Origin: CAYXXZ01 sp964469165
GTDB taxonomy: Bacteria > Pseudomonadota > Gammaproteobacteria > Pseudomonadales > Porticoccaceae
Direction of reading: 5' to 3'
Assembly (NCBI GenBank): GCA_964469165.1
Contig: CAYXXZ010000001.1
Coordinates: 76,554-140,553, forward strand
DNA: 64,000 nt
A program made the translations under genes and the position numbers. Under the pieces are notes generated by a model. That model ran no database searches. It saw only the letters and a program-made list of their open reading frames with translations, and was not told where the DNA came from. The number at the start of each line of letters is the position of its first letter. Position 1 is the stretch's first letter. Shown in pieces: positions 33,694-42,661 of the stretch.

Positions 33694-34338
33694 ATGGAAG
33701 AGTTGTTCGCCAAAAATCGCGCCTGGGTGAAATCCATCACCAATGAAATGCCGGATTTCTTCGAAAAGCTGACCAGCCAGCAGGCTCCCGAGTATCTGTG
33801 GATCGGCTGCGCCGACAGCCGCGTGCCGGCCAACGAAATCATGGGCTTGCTGCCGGGCGACGTGTTCGTGCATCGTAATGTCGCCAACGTGGTGGTGCAA
33901 TCCGACCTCAACTGCCTGTCGGTGCTGCAGTTCGCGGTGGATTTTCTCAAGGTCAAGCACATCTTCGTCGTCGGCCACTATGGCTGCGGCGGCGTTCATG
34001 CCGCGGTGCGCAACGACAAGCTGGGGCTGATCGACAACTGGTTGCGCCACGTGCAGGATGCGCAACACAAGCACTACAAGATACTGGGCGCCATCTCCGA
34101 CTCCTTCGCGCGCGCTGAAAAACTTTGTGAAGTGAACGTGGTGGAGCAGGCCCTCAGCGTATGCCGGACCACGGTGGTGCAGGAAGCCTGGGCCCGGGGC
34201 CAGGAGTTATCCGTTCATGGCTGGATCTACGGTGTTCACGACGGCTATCTCCGCGATCTGAAAATGAGCGTCGCCAAACCGGATGATATGTACGCCCAAT
34301 ACAAGAGAGCCATCAAAAGCCTACTCAAGGAAGCTTGA
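33694..34338 (+). CDS. can: Beta-class carbonic anhydrase
   Basis: 214 residues. Zinc ligands C39-x-D41-x-R43 (WIGCADSRVPANEI) and H95-x-x-C98 (VVGHYGCGGVHAAV), and the conserved PGDVFVHRNVANVV. It interconverts CO2 and bicarbonate in the cytoplasm. Length and motifs match E. coli Can (220). AGGAGAG precedes the ATG. ppnP follows 72 bases downstream. Confidence 0.95.
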   Translation: MEELFAKNRAWVKSITNEMPDFFEKLTSQQAPEYLWIGCADSRVPANEIMGLLPGDVFVHRNVANVVVQSDLNCLSVLQFAVDFLKVKHIFVVGHYGCGGVHAAVRNDKLGLIDNWLRHVQDAQHKHYKILGAISDSFARAEKLCEVNVVEQALSVCRTTVVQEAWARGQELSVHGWIYGVHDGYLRDLKMSVAKPDDMYAQYKRAIKSLLKEA

Positions 34339-34410
34339 CGCGCACCCTTGTGGAGCGCAGCAGACCACTGCTCAACACTTTCACAACCCACCATCACCCA
34401 CAGGAACCCC

Positions 34411-34722
34411 ATGGACAGTTTCGACAATGTCAGTGTCACCAAGGCCGCCAATGTCTACTTCGACGGCAAGGTCACCAGCCGCGCCCTGAAATTTGCCGAT
34501 GGCAGTGTCAAGACTCTGGGTATCATGCTGCCCGGTGACTACGACTTCGGCACCGCGCAGCCGGAACTGATGGAGATCACCGCGGGCCATCTACTGGTGA
34601 AGCTGCCCGGCTCCGGCGACTGGCAGGAAATCCGCGGCGGGCAGAGCTTCAACGTGCCCGGCGACAGTCGCTTTCAGCTTCAGGTGAAGGAAATCACCGA
34701 CTATATCTGCTCCTATCTCTAG
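34411..34722 (+). CDS. ppnP: Pyrimidine/purine nucleoside phosphorylase (DUF1255/YaiE)
   Basis: 103 residues from ATG 34411 (AGGAA eight bases upstream); a small single-domain cupin with FDNVSVTKAANVYFDGKVTSR, TLGIMLPGDYDFGTAQPE, GHLLVKLPGSGDW and FNVPGDSRFQLQV, matching PpnP. E. coli PpnP phosphorolyses several nucleosides. The frame is open upstream but the cupin begins at this Met. Confidence 0.94.
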   Translation: MDSFDNVSVTKAANVYFDGKVTSRALKFADGSVKTLGIMLPGDYDFGTAQPELMEITAGHLLVKLPGSGDWQEIRGGQSFNVPGDSRFQLQVKEITDYICSYL

Positions 34723-34742
34723 AGCTTGAATGTTCACAAAAC

Positions 34743-34827
34743 GTAGGTTGGGTTGAGGGACGAAACCCAACATCGTTGCTGCGGCGTACAACCGATTGTT
34801 GGGTTACGCTTCGCTAACCCAACCTAC
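34743..34827. repeat. Composite inverted repeats, family C
   Basis: GTAGGTTGGGTT (34743) and AACCCAAC (34764), then GTTGGGTTACGCTTCGCTAAC with CCCAACCTAC to 34827, so the outer ends GTAGGTTGGG/CCCAACCTAC are inverted over 85 bp with inner hairpins. Same motif as 18902-18936. Confidence 0.75.
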
Positions 34828-34840
34828 GAGAACTGCGCGT

Positions 34841-34891
34841 GTAGGGGCAATTGCGCGAACCGATAAAGCTGGTTTCATGAATTGCCCCTAC
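34841..34891. repeat. Dispersed inverted repeat, family B (51-bp form)
   Basis: Near-identical to 7347-7397 (one C/T difference in the centre), 14 bases after the family C composite. Both lie between convergent ppnP and the M48 protease gene and may serve as a bidirectional terminator. Confidence 0.8.
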
Positions 34892-34926
34892 GGTATGCGG
34901 TGGGACTCAACAGCCAGATCCACGCA

Positions 34927-36468
34927 TCAAGGCACCGATGCCGCCACCACCCGCACCCGGTAACGCCCGGCTTCGGCGGCGTCACTGAACGGCCCGATCT
35001 TGGTGTTCACTTCCCAGCGCTGGCCGGCAGCCAGCCTGCTCGGGCCTTGAAGCACTTTTGAACCGCCGCTCGCCTGGGCCAGTTCGATGCGAACACCGGC
35101 CACTTCGACGCCCGCCTGGTTCTGAATGACAACCCTCAGGTAACCATCCTTGCCGATATAGGTTTGTGACGGAATGTATTTATGCGGCGCCTGGGGCAGT
35201 TCCATGCGCACCATTTTCTGGCGCGCATCGCGACCCATGGCGTTGTCCATCTGCGCCACTTGCTGGTAGTAACCCAGCGCCTTTTTGGTATCGCCGGCGC
35301 TGTACGCCATCTCACCCAGGTAGTAACTGGCCGCATTGGTGGGCAGCAGCTCGTAACTGCGTTGCAGGTCGGGGCGGGCAGCGGTTTTCTTGCCTTCCTT
35401 GTAGAGCAACACGCCGCGCGCCAGGTAGTGGCTGAAATAATTGGGGTTTTTGCCGATGGCCGTGGTGAACGCCTGTTGCGCCTTGGCGGTTTCGTTGCTC
35501 ATCTCCCAGGCGTGGCCGCGCAGCTCCCAGCTGTAGCCATCGTTGGGCTGAACGCGGATGGCCTGGTCCAGATAGCCCATGGCCTCGGACGGCTTTTTCT
35601 CGTTGAGAGCCTTGATCGCCTTCTGCTGGGCCTCGTAGGCGGGCTGGTCCTTTTTGATCTGCGCGATGTGCTTCTGATAGGCCTCGCGATTGCGCACGCC
35701 ACCCGTGCCCAGCTCGGCGACCCGTTCGCGGTTGCGATTGACCCTGGTCTGTGACGGCGGGTGGCTCGCGAACAGGCCGTCGACGAATCCTGACTGGCGG
35801 TTGCCGCTAAGTTTGACGAAGGTCTCCTGCAACTCGACGGCCGCCTGCAGATCGTAGCCCGCACGTTTCATGTACAACACGCCGTAGGCATCGGATTCCA
35901 GTTCGTCGTCGCGCCCGTAGCGCGCCATCCAGGCAGCGGAGCCGAGCTGGGCCGCAACCCCGCCGAGACTGCCATAACCGGCCTGCTGAGACGCCACCCC
36001 GGCGATCTGGGTGCCGACATTGAGCAGCATGCCCTTGGACATCTGGCTGGCGCCGTGGCGGGCTGCGGCGTGGACGATCTCGTGACCGAGCACCGCAGCC
36101 AACTGTGCCTCATCTTCCAGGTGCGCCAGCAAGCCGCTGTTGATGGCGATCTTGCCCCCCGGCAGCGCCCAGGCATTGGGCACCGGATTGTTGAGCACCA
36201 CGAACTCGTAGGGCAGGCCGGGGCGGTCGCTCACCGCGGCGAGCTTCTGCCCGACGCCCGCCACATAGCTCTGCAGCCGCTTGTCGAGATAATAGGCGCC
36301 GCCCTGGGCCTGTTGCGATGGCTCGTAATTCTGGCGCCCGATAGCGACCTCCTGCTCCGGCGAGATCAATGACAACTCATTTTTGCCGGTCACGGGATTG
36401 ACGGCGCAGGCGGCCAGCGTCGCGCAAGCCATCATCAGCAGCAGGAATCGGGTAATGGTGTAGCTCAT
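34927..36468 (-). CDS. M48 family lipoprotein metalloprotease with TPR repeats
   Basis: 513 residues from ATG 36468 (GGAG upstream). Signal peptide with lipobox LAAC, lipidated Cys 21. Zinc protease motif HEIVH at 129-133 (VLGHEIVHAAARHGASQMS) and the third ligand Glu in DELESDAYGV near 200. Residues about 290-410 hold TPR-like repeats (AMGYLDQAIRVQPNDGYSW, AKAQQAFTTAIGKNPNYFS, PTNAASYYLGEMAY). This resembles BepA/YfgC, an outer-membrane assembly quality-control protease, but with an extra C-terminal beta domain. Open frame upstream of the Met runs antisense to yaaA and is not coding. Confidence 0.9.
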   Translation of the reverse strand: MSYTITRFLLLMMACATLAACAVNPVTGKNELSLISPEQEVAIGRQNYEPSQQAQGGAYYLDKRLQSYVAGVGQKLAAVSDRPGLPYEFVVLNNPVPNAWALPGGKIAINSGLLAHLEDEAQLAAVLGHEIVHAAARHGASQMSKGMLLNVGTQIAGVASQQAGYGSLGGVAAQLGSAAWMARYGRDDELESDAYGVLYMKRAGYDLQAAVELQETFVKLSGNRQSGFVDGLFASHPPSQTRVNRNRERVAELGTGGVRNREAYQKHIAQIKKDQPAYEAQQKAIKALNEKKPSEAMGYLDQAIRVQPNDGYSWELRGHAWEMSNETAKAQQAFTTAIGKNPNYFSHYLARGVLLYKEGKKTAARPDLQRSYELLPTNAASYYLGEMAYSAGDTKKALGYYQQVAQMDNAMGRDARQKMVRMELPQAPHKYIPSQTYIGKDGYLRVVIQNQAGVEVAGVRIELAQASGGSKVLQGPSRLAAGQRWEVNTKIGPFSDAAEAGRYRVRVVAASVP

Positions 36469-36627
36469 GGCGTTTTCTCCTCTCGGGATGAAACAAGTAT
36501 AAGGCAGAGCCATGAAGACGGAACCGCATTTGGCACCATTGACAACGCCCACGAGCCTCGACGGCTGGCCCCCCGACAGCGGCGAGGCTACTATAGAGGT
36601 CCGCAACAACCTGATTACCGGCCCGCC

Positions 36628-37407
36628 ATGCTGATCGTCATTTCTCCTGCCAAGACCCTCGATTACGAAACGCCACCCACCAGCGACCTGCACACCACCC
36701 CGGAATTTCTCGATCGATCCGAAACCTTGATCAAGGGTCTGCGCAAGCTGTCGCCGCCCCAGGTTTCGGAATTGATGGGCATCAGCACCAAGCTGGGAGA
36801 CCTCAACTTTGGCCGCTATCTGGAATGGAGCCGCCCCTTCACGCCGGCCAATGCCAAGCAGGCGGTGCTCGCCTTCAAGGGCGACGTCTACACCGGGCTC
36901 GAGGCGGAAACCCTCACCAGGAAAGAACTCAAATGGGCCCAGGATCACCTGCGCATCCTTTCCGGCCTCTACGGCCTGCTGCGCCCCCTCGACCTGATGC
37001 AGCCCTACCGCCTGGAAATGGGCACCCGCTTTGGTGTCGGCAAGGCCGCCAACCTCTATGAATTCTGGGGCGACCGTATCACCGAGTCCCTGAACGAGGT
37101 CCTCGCCAAGCAGCGCAAACCGGTGCTGATCAACCTCGCCTCGGAGGAGTATTTCAAGTCGGTGCGCCCGCAAAAACTCGCAGCCGACATCATCACTCCC
37201 GTTTTCAAGGACATGAAAGGCGGCAAATACAAGATCATCAGCTTCTACGCCAAGAAGGCGCGCGGCATGATGGCGGGCTACATCATTCGCAATCAGCTCA
37301 AGAATGTGGAGGACATCAAGCAATTCGACAGCGCCGGCTACCGCTACAACGCCGCCATGTCGAGCGCGCGGGAATGGGTGTTCATCAGGGATGAGAACCA
37401 CGGATGA
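36628..37407 (+). CDS. yaaA: Peroxide stress protein YaaA
   Basis: 259 residues: MLIVISPAKTLDYETPP, ISTKLGDLNFGRYLEW, AVLAFKGDVYTGLEA, LSGLYGLLRPLDLMQPYRLEMG and FYAKKARGMMAGYIIRN are the conserved YaaA/DUF328 blocks. YaaA limits free intracellular iron and DNA damage during H2O2 stress in E. coli. Its TGA overlaps the ATG of the DUF938 gene (ATGA), implying co-translation. Confidence 0.95.
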   Translation: MLIVISPAKTLDYETPPTSDLHTTPEFLDRSETLIKGLRKLSPPQVSELMGISTKLGDLNFGRYLEWSRPFTPANAKQAVLAFKGDVYTGLEAETLTRKELKWAQDHLRILSGLYGLLRPLDLMQPYRLEMGTRFGVGKAANLYEFWGDRITESLNEVLAKQRKPVLINLASEEYFKSVRPQKLAADIITPVFKDMKGGKYKIISFYAKKARGMMAGYIIRNQLKNVEDIKQFDSAGYRYNAAMSSAREWVFIRDENHG

Positions 37408-38000
37408 CGGGAATCAAGCCCTTCTCACAGGCCTGCATCAACAATCGCGAGCCCATCGCAGCGGTTCTCGAACGCGTGTTTCGCGATCGCCGCGAGGTGC
37501 TGGAAATCGGCAGCGGTACCGGTCAACACGCGATTTTTTTCGCGCCGCGCCTGCAACACCTGTACTGGCAACCAAGTGACCGCGCCGAGAACCTGCCCGG
37601 TATTCGAGCCTGGCTGGACGAATGCCCAGCAGACAACCTGCGCCAACCCCTTGAACTCGACGTCGACCGTGCCTGGCCACGCACCAGCTACGATGCCTTC
37701 TTCACCGCCAACACCTGCCACATCATGGCCTGGCCCTCGGTCGTCAATATGTTCGCGGGTATCGCCAGTGTCGCCCGCCCCGGCGCGACTCTGGCGATCT
37801 ACGGCCCCTTCAAATACAGCGGCAACTTCACCACCGCAAGCAATGCCCGTTTCGACGCCTGACTGAAATCGCAGGCGCCCCACCAGGGCGTGCGCGACAT
37901 CGAGGATATCCTGAAGCTCGCCAGCAATATCGGCTTCGAGTTGCTGGAGGACAACGCCATGCCCGCAAACAATCAGTTGCTGGTGTTTGGCAGGGGCTGA
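37404..38000 (+). pseudogene. DUF938 SAM-dependent methyltransferase with in-frame TGA
   Basis: The frame reads GVKPF-like start MTGIKPFSQACINNREPIAAVL, EVLEIGSGTGQHAIFFAP (SAM site), TCHIMAWPSVVNMFAGI and YGPFKYSGNFTTASNARFDA, then TGA at 37860-37862. Beyond it the same frame continues LKSQAPHQGVRDIEDILKL, FELLEDNAMPANNQLLVF to a second TGA at 37998. Family members carry a Trp at the stop position (FDxWLK...), so a single change TGG to TGA truncates the protein at residue 152 of 198. Whether this is a recent mutation or an error is unknown. Overlaps yaaA by four bases. Confidence 0.8.
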
Positions 38001-38045
38001 AGAAATACCTTCAGCCCCTGCCACAGCAGCTATGAGAGCTGCTGA

Positions 38046-40235
38046 TCAGTAGTCATACTTAACCGTGAGACCGTACATTCTGGGAGCGGCATCCTGCGCC
38101 AGGATCGCGGTGGGACCGTAGAATCGCGAGTTATAGTGATGGCTGTCTGTGAGATTGTTGGCGAACGCGATGAGCGAAACATTTTCACCTGGGAACGTAT
38201 ACCCCAGCGACAGATTCACGTTGTGATAGGAATCCTGTGCCAGCTGGCCCGCCGGATCGAAATTGTAGCCGTCGTTGTAATACCAGCTAAATGCTGTATC
38301 GATCGACGCGCCATTCTGCAGCGGTAGGTGATGGTCCAGGCTTGCACTGAAAACCCATTCCGGTACGCGGGCCATGTCCTTGCCTGTCAGGTCAGTGCTG
38401 GTGGAGAGGTTGCCCATTGGCGTTTCAACAAAGATCACCGCTCTGTCGTAGCGCTTGTACTCACCGTGTTCCCATGCACCGTTGATGCGGAGAGCAAGCT
38501 CTTCCGTCACCTGCATGGAAAGTGATAAATCGAGCCCGTACAATTCTGCCTCGGCCGCGTTCTGCAAAATGGTGCTATTGGAAATAGCGGGATCAAAGAT
38601 CTGCAACTGTATATTTTTGAAATCATAGAAATACAGCGCGGTCTCGAACCGCACTCTGCCCGCCGCGAATTCGGATTTGGAGCCAACCTCGTAACTTGTG
38701 AGCTTCTCCGGATCCACAGGCCCCCTCAGTTCTGGCGAAGGCGTCGACGCATTGTAGGCACCCGACTTGAAACCTTTGCTGTACGTTGCATAGAGCATCG
38801 TGTCGGCAAACTGATAATCCAGCGTGATTTTTGGCGTGAACGCCCGCCAGGTTTTACTTCCATCCGGATAAGGCACAGCGAAGATCAGATTGTCGTCGAC
38901 ATCAGTGAAGGTATCGGACGCACCGATCAACTCTTTTTTGTCTTCGGAATGACGACCGCCCACGGTGAAGTTCAGCGCTTCCGTCAAAGGAAAGGTGGCT
39001 TGAACAAACAATGCCCAGGCACTGGTGTCGATAGGCGACGTTGCAAGATTATGATAGATCGGCAATGGCGGCAGGGCGCCGAGCAGTATTGCACCGGCGG
39101 TATCCACCGGCAGGAAGCCCGTGCGTTCCTCAAAGGCGTAGGCACCAACTATCCAGTGGAAGGGCGCGTCCTCTGGCGAGAGAAGCTGGAGCTCCTGAGA
39201 AAACTGCTCACTTTTCTGCCATGCCTCGATGCCCAGAAAATCCACCTGGCTGCCGTCGAGGTCCGAGGAAAGATGGAAATCCGTATCCCGGTAACCACTG
39301 ATACTCACCAGTGTCGCAGCGTCTAAATTGATATCCGCGCGTAGAGTAGCGCCGGTTTGCCGCGCCTTCGAAAACTGAGGCCGCTCTGACACCACGGTAT
39401 ATTCGTCGATGATCGCCGGCTGACTGAAAGGCGGCGCGAGCATGATGGAATTATATTGCTCGTTGCGATACGCACCACCCTCGAAATTTTCACGCTCCAT
39501 GTGCTCCAGACTACCAACCACACTGATGTTGTCGGTGGGGGTCCAGGCGAGCTTGATTCTGACAGCATCACTTTCTTCGTCGCGAGGCTCGTTGAGCCGC
39601 TGCGGCTGCACCCGATCATAGTAAGTGTCACGGGCACTGGTGGCGGCGTAGATGCCCGCAGCGAAATTCTCGCCAAGTCCTCCGGATATATAGCCCGTAA
39701 ACTCTTGACGCGAGTAGTTGCCGACAGTAACGGTCGCACCGGCCTCAAGCTCCTGCACGGGCGTGCGGGTAATGACGTTGATGGCGCCGCCAACAGCGTT
39801 TCGGCCATAAAGCGTACCCTGCGGGCCACTCAGCACCTCGATGCGCTCGACAGCCAGCAAGTCCTGTACCCCGACAGCAGCAAGGGATACGAAAACACCG
39901 TCCAGGTGCGTTGCCACTCCAGCCTCGGCATTGGGCTGAGCGATATCACTGCCAACACCCCGCAGGTAAGGCGTAGCGGAAGAGGCGAGGCTGGTAAACA
40001 CCAGCGACGGCACCATGTTCTGGATATCCTGGGTGGTGCGCATCTGGCCTTTTTCGATCGCCGCCTGGTCGATGGCGCTGACGGCAATCGGCACGTCCAG
40101 AAGTCTCTCGGTACGCTTCTGAGCGGTGACGACGATTTCTTCCAGACGAATTCCTTCACTCTCTGCCCAGGCTGTGCTGGCAATGCAAATGCTCGCCACG
40201 TAGCCGGCCAGCGTGGTATTCCTAAATGCGCTCAT
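38046..40235 (-). CDS. TonB-dependent receptor 1
   Basis: 729 residues: signal peptide (MSAFRNTTLAGYVASICIASTAWA), TonB-box region LEEIVVTAQKRTERLLDVPIAV, plug domain (about 55-165, with VLSGPQGTLYGRNAVGGAINVITRTP), then a 22-strand barrel ending LTVKYDY with the terminal aromatic needed for outer-membrane insertion. FecCD-like sphingomonad/marine gammaproteobacterial type, without an N-terminal signalling domain. It takes up a large or hydrophobic substrate by TonB energy. First of three related receptors in this catabolic island; it lies at the left border of the island, after the DUF938 gene. Confidence 0.93.
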   Translation of the reverse strand: MSAFRNTTLAGYVASICIASTAWAESEGIRLEEIVVTAQKRTERLLDVPIAVSAIDQAAIEKGQMRTTQDIQNMVPSLVFTSLASSATPYLRGVGSDIAQPNAEAGVATHLDGVFVSLAAVGVQDLLAVERIEVLSGPQGTLYGRNAVGGAINVITRTPVQELEAGATVTVGNYSRQEFTGYISGGLGENFAAGIYAATSARDTYYDRVQPQRLNEPRDEESDAVRIKLAWTPTDNISVVGSLEHMERENFEGGAYRNEQYNSIMLAPPFSQPAIIDEYTVVSERPQFSKARQTGATLRADINLDAATLVSISGYRDTDFHLSSDLDGSQVDFLGIEAWQKSEQFSQELQLLSPEDAPFHWIVGAYAFEERTGFLPVDTAGAILLGALPPLPIYHNLATSPIDTSAWALFVQATFPLTEALNFTVGGRHSEDKKELIGASDTFTDVDDNLIFAVPYPDGSKTWRAFTPKITLDYQFADTMLYATYSKGFKSGAYNASTPSPELRGPVDPEKLTSYEVGSKSEFAAGRVRFETALYFYDFKNIQLQIFDPAISNSTILQNAAEAELYGLDLSLSMQVTEELALRINGAWEHGEYKRYDRAVIFVETPMGNLSTSTDLTGKDMARVPEWVFSASLDHHLPLQNGASIDTAFSWYYNDGYNFDPAGQLAQDSYHNVNLSLGYTFPGENVSLIAFANNLTDSHHYNSRFYGPTAILAQDAAPRMYGLTVKYDY

Positions 40236-40743
40236 TAGAATGCTACCCCTTGTATATCGTTGTTTATGATGATTTTCGAGTCTTCGCTACTACCCACGCC
40301 ACCCTGGCTGTGGAGGGCGAAGCTTTCTTTTTATGCTCACACGAGAAATACTGCAGGCAATCGATACGACATGGAAAAAATTCTCCAGCCCGTCAAAGTT
40401 GTCTGCAACAGCAACTCGCGCGACGTCTCCCCTGAGACTACGTTTACCCATGCGTCGGAAATTTGGGCTGCGGGTTGCAGTTGAACCATAAACTGTCAGC
40501 TCCAGGTTAAACCCTGCCAGACCACGGCTCTTACTGTGTTCCTGCTTAAAGCTCATGGCTTACAGCTCGCTCCGCCTCAACCAGGGTTGTAGCCTGAATT
40601 TCCGTCTACCGTGTAATTGTGGTCAGGAAACTCACACGGGACTTTAGCTCAGCAAATCAGCGACGTCGTCGCTGACCAGTGCCAAAATAGACCCATCCAG
40701 TGCCATTTGATGACACCGCCACCACTGGCAGAGCGCCAGTTTC
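40236..40743. other. Gene-free region with a family A repeat
   Basis: About 500 bases between TonB receptor 1 and the KstD-like pseudogene. No conserved ORF. The right half (40485-40628) is a family A repeat. The promoter of receptor 1 must lie just right of 40235 but no convincing -35/-10 pair is evident. 40630-40743 shows nothing recognisable. Confidence 0.5.
40485..40628. repeat. Dispersed repeat family A, copy 1
   Basis: Contains CAGGTTAAACCCTG, then CTGCTTAAAGCTCATGGCTT-ACAGC, and the distal part GGGTTGTAGCCTGAATTTCC. Shared with copies at 50085, 55743, 61485 and partly 20219. Confidence 0.75.
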
Positions 40744-42397
40744 TCAGCTGGCCGCATGGCACGCCGCGATATATGCACACGTCATTCCCATCCCGTTGCT
40801 CGCGCCTCCACCAGGGTAAGCTCCGCGAAACCAGGAATTTGCGTCGATGCCCACGGCGTAAAGCCCCGCAATGGGAACCCCGCTACGGTCGAGTACCTGA
40901 GCATTACTATTCGTGTCCAGACCGTTACATGTGGAGAACTCACCGCGACGAATTTCCACTGCGTAATAAGGGCCCTTCCCCAATGGACCCAGTACGGGGT
41001 TGGGTTTGTGTGAGCGATCGCCAAGAGCACGATCATAGGCGTTTTCACCGCGCTGGAATTCAGGATCGACCCCTGTTGCAGCCTGGACATCAAATGCTGA
41101 CACCGTCGTCTCAAGTGTATTGGCATCCACTTTCAGTTCATCGGCTAACTCTTTTATCGTGCGACCGTATTTGAGATAGCCACTCCTTACGTATTTTCCG
41201 ATGGGCATCGGAAAAGGAAGAGCCATGCCCAGGCCATACTTGCGAACTACTTGTCGCGAGCCAACGAGAAATGCCCTGTCGACATCATGTTCATTCATGA
41301 AATTGCCCATCAGTTGATAGGACATGCTTTCATTGACAAAGCGCTTTCCCGCAGTGTTGACCATAATGAATCCAGGACGACAGCGGTCAATCATGTGTGG
41401 AAAATTGACGACGGCACCATCTTTAGCAACATATGCAGATTGAGGACCCCAGATTCCGTTGGCAAAATTTTCCTGCACGAAAACACCTCCCGCTTCCTGC
41501 CCAAGAGCTATGCCAGCGCCTTGATTGGCCTTTGGCTGGAGCGACCACCCTTTGTCGGCAAGGGGAAAATTCTCCGCACGCATTCTGTCATTCCCACCAT
41601 AGCCCCCCGTCGCGAGGATTACAGCCTTGCGCGCACTGATGGTTACCTCTCCCTCGGGTCGGTATGCGACGATGCCGTTAACTCTGTCATTTTCCTTTAT
41701 TAAGGCGGGTGACAGAAGTCGAATTCCACAGAGTTACGCCAAGATCGAGCAGTGCCCGCAACAATACTCCGGTAAGCGCAGTACCATTACATGATCGGGT
41801 GGTCTTATTATGGAGAATTCTATCGAGCAGGTAACGACAAAAGAGTTTTGCTGAATAAGAGAAGGACTTGAAGGATCGCGTTATTTCCATGAAATGGCCC
41901 ACGTCTCCCAGATCGATCTGCATGCCATTGAAGAGCGTCATTTGTGGTAGCTGGCTTCGCAATCTGTTTCGGTACATGCCAAGCTTTCTATTGTCGAATG
42001 GTGCGACAAACAGCGTCCGCCCGCCGCAAGCACCTTCATGCCAGGGTTCGTAATCAAAACTCTCGGCGGCGCTGAAACACCTCAACTCCGAATGCTGCTC
42101 TACAAATCTGATCATCTTTGGCGCATTTACAAGAAATGCACTGACTTTCTCATGATCGTAGTATTTTCCTGTCACGCCACGAAGATAGTTATCTGCCGCA
42201 TTGACGCTATCCTCGATGCCAGCAATTTTCTGATGGAGGCTGTTTGGGATCCACATGGCTCCGCCGGAGTAGGCCGAAGTTCCGCCAAACAAATCTGTCT
42301 TTTCGACGAGAAGAACCTTGAGCCCCAACTGTGCCGAAACAAGAGCAGCAGTCATGCCGGAGGCTCCGGAGCCCACCACGACAACGTCGTACATCAT
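40744..42397 (-). pseudogene. KstD-like FAD-dependent (3-oxosteroid) dehydrogenase, frameshifted
   Basis: Two frames of one gene. From ATG 42397 (GGGAAAGG upstream) the first half reads MMYDVVVVGSGASGMTAAL (FAD dinucleotide motif), VLLVEKTDLFGGTSAYSGG, AMWIPNS, to TSVTRLNKGK and stop at 41687. One base earlier in AAAGGAAAAT (41694-41695) the frame +1 continues ENDRVNGIVAYRPEGEVTI, SARKAVILATGGYGGN, then MRAENFPLADKG to the C-terminal GLYAVGIDANSWF and YPGGGASNGMGM. Removing one G restores a 550-residue FAD_binding_2 protein like 3-ketosteroid Delta1-dehydrogenases. The 264 bases before ATG 42397 stay open back to a GTG abutting the OYE stop but carry no family sequence. Confidence 0.8.
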
Positions 42398-42661
42398 CCT
42401 TTCCCTTTCCCCTAGCATTATTATCGCAGCCTCGTCATTGGCCAGTATTTCTCGGCATGGAGAGCAAGCCGTAAGCTTCAAGCAGGTGCGCTGCAAGAAC
42501 TGCATTCTGTCAGCGTTCAACCCAAAAAAATTTACAGCTTGTGGCCCAGCCACAGGCTGCCGCCCAAATTGCCGACTTATGTGTAAGGCGGAGATGCGAA
42601 GCTCTTCAGTGCTCGGATATTTATTCTGGAAAACTTCAAGTACAGCATCTCGGTGAAGCAC

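Noticed and set aside
1638..38000. TGA read as Trp or selenocysteine
   Set aside because: Many clear genes in the window end in TGA, including the aldolase, srkA, yaaA and DUF938 itself, and there is no SECIS-like hairpin at the two in-frame TGAs that I can recognise.
42398..42661. 88-residue N-terminal extension of the KstD-like protein
   Set aside because: No family similarity; the dinucleotide-binding motif begins right at ATG 42397, which has a ribosome site.
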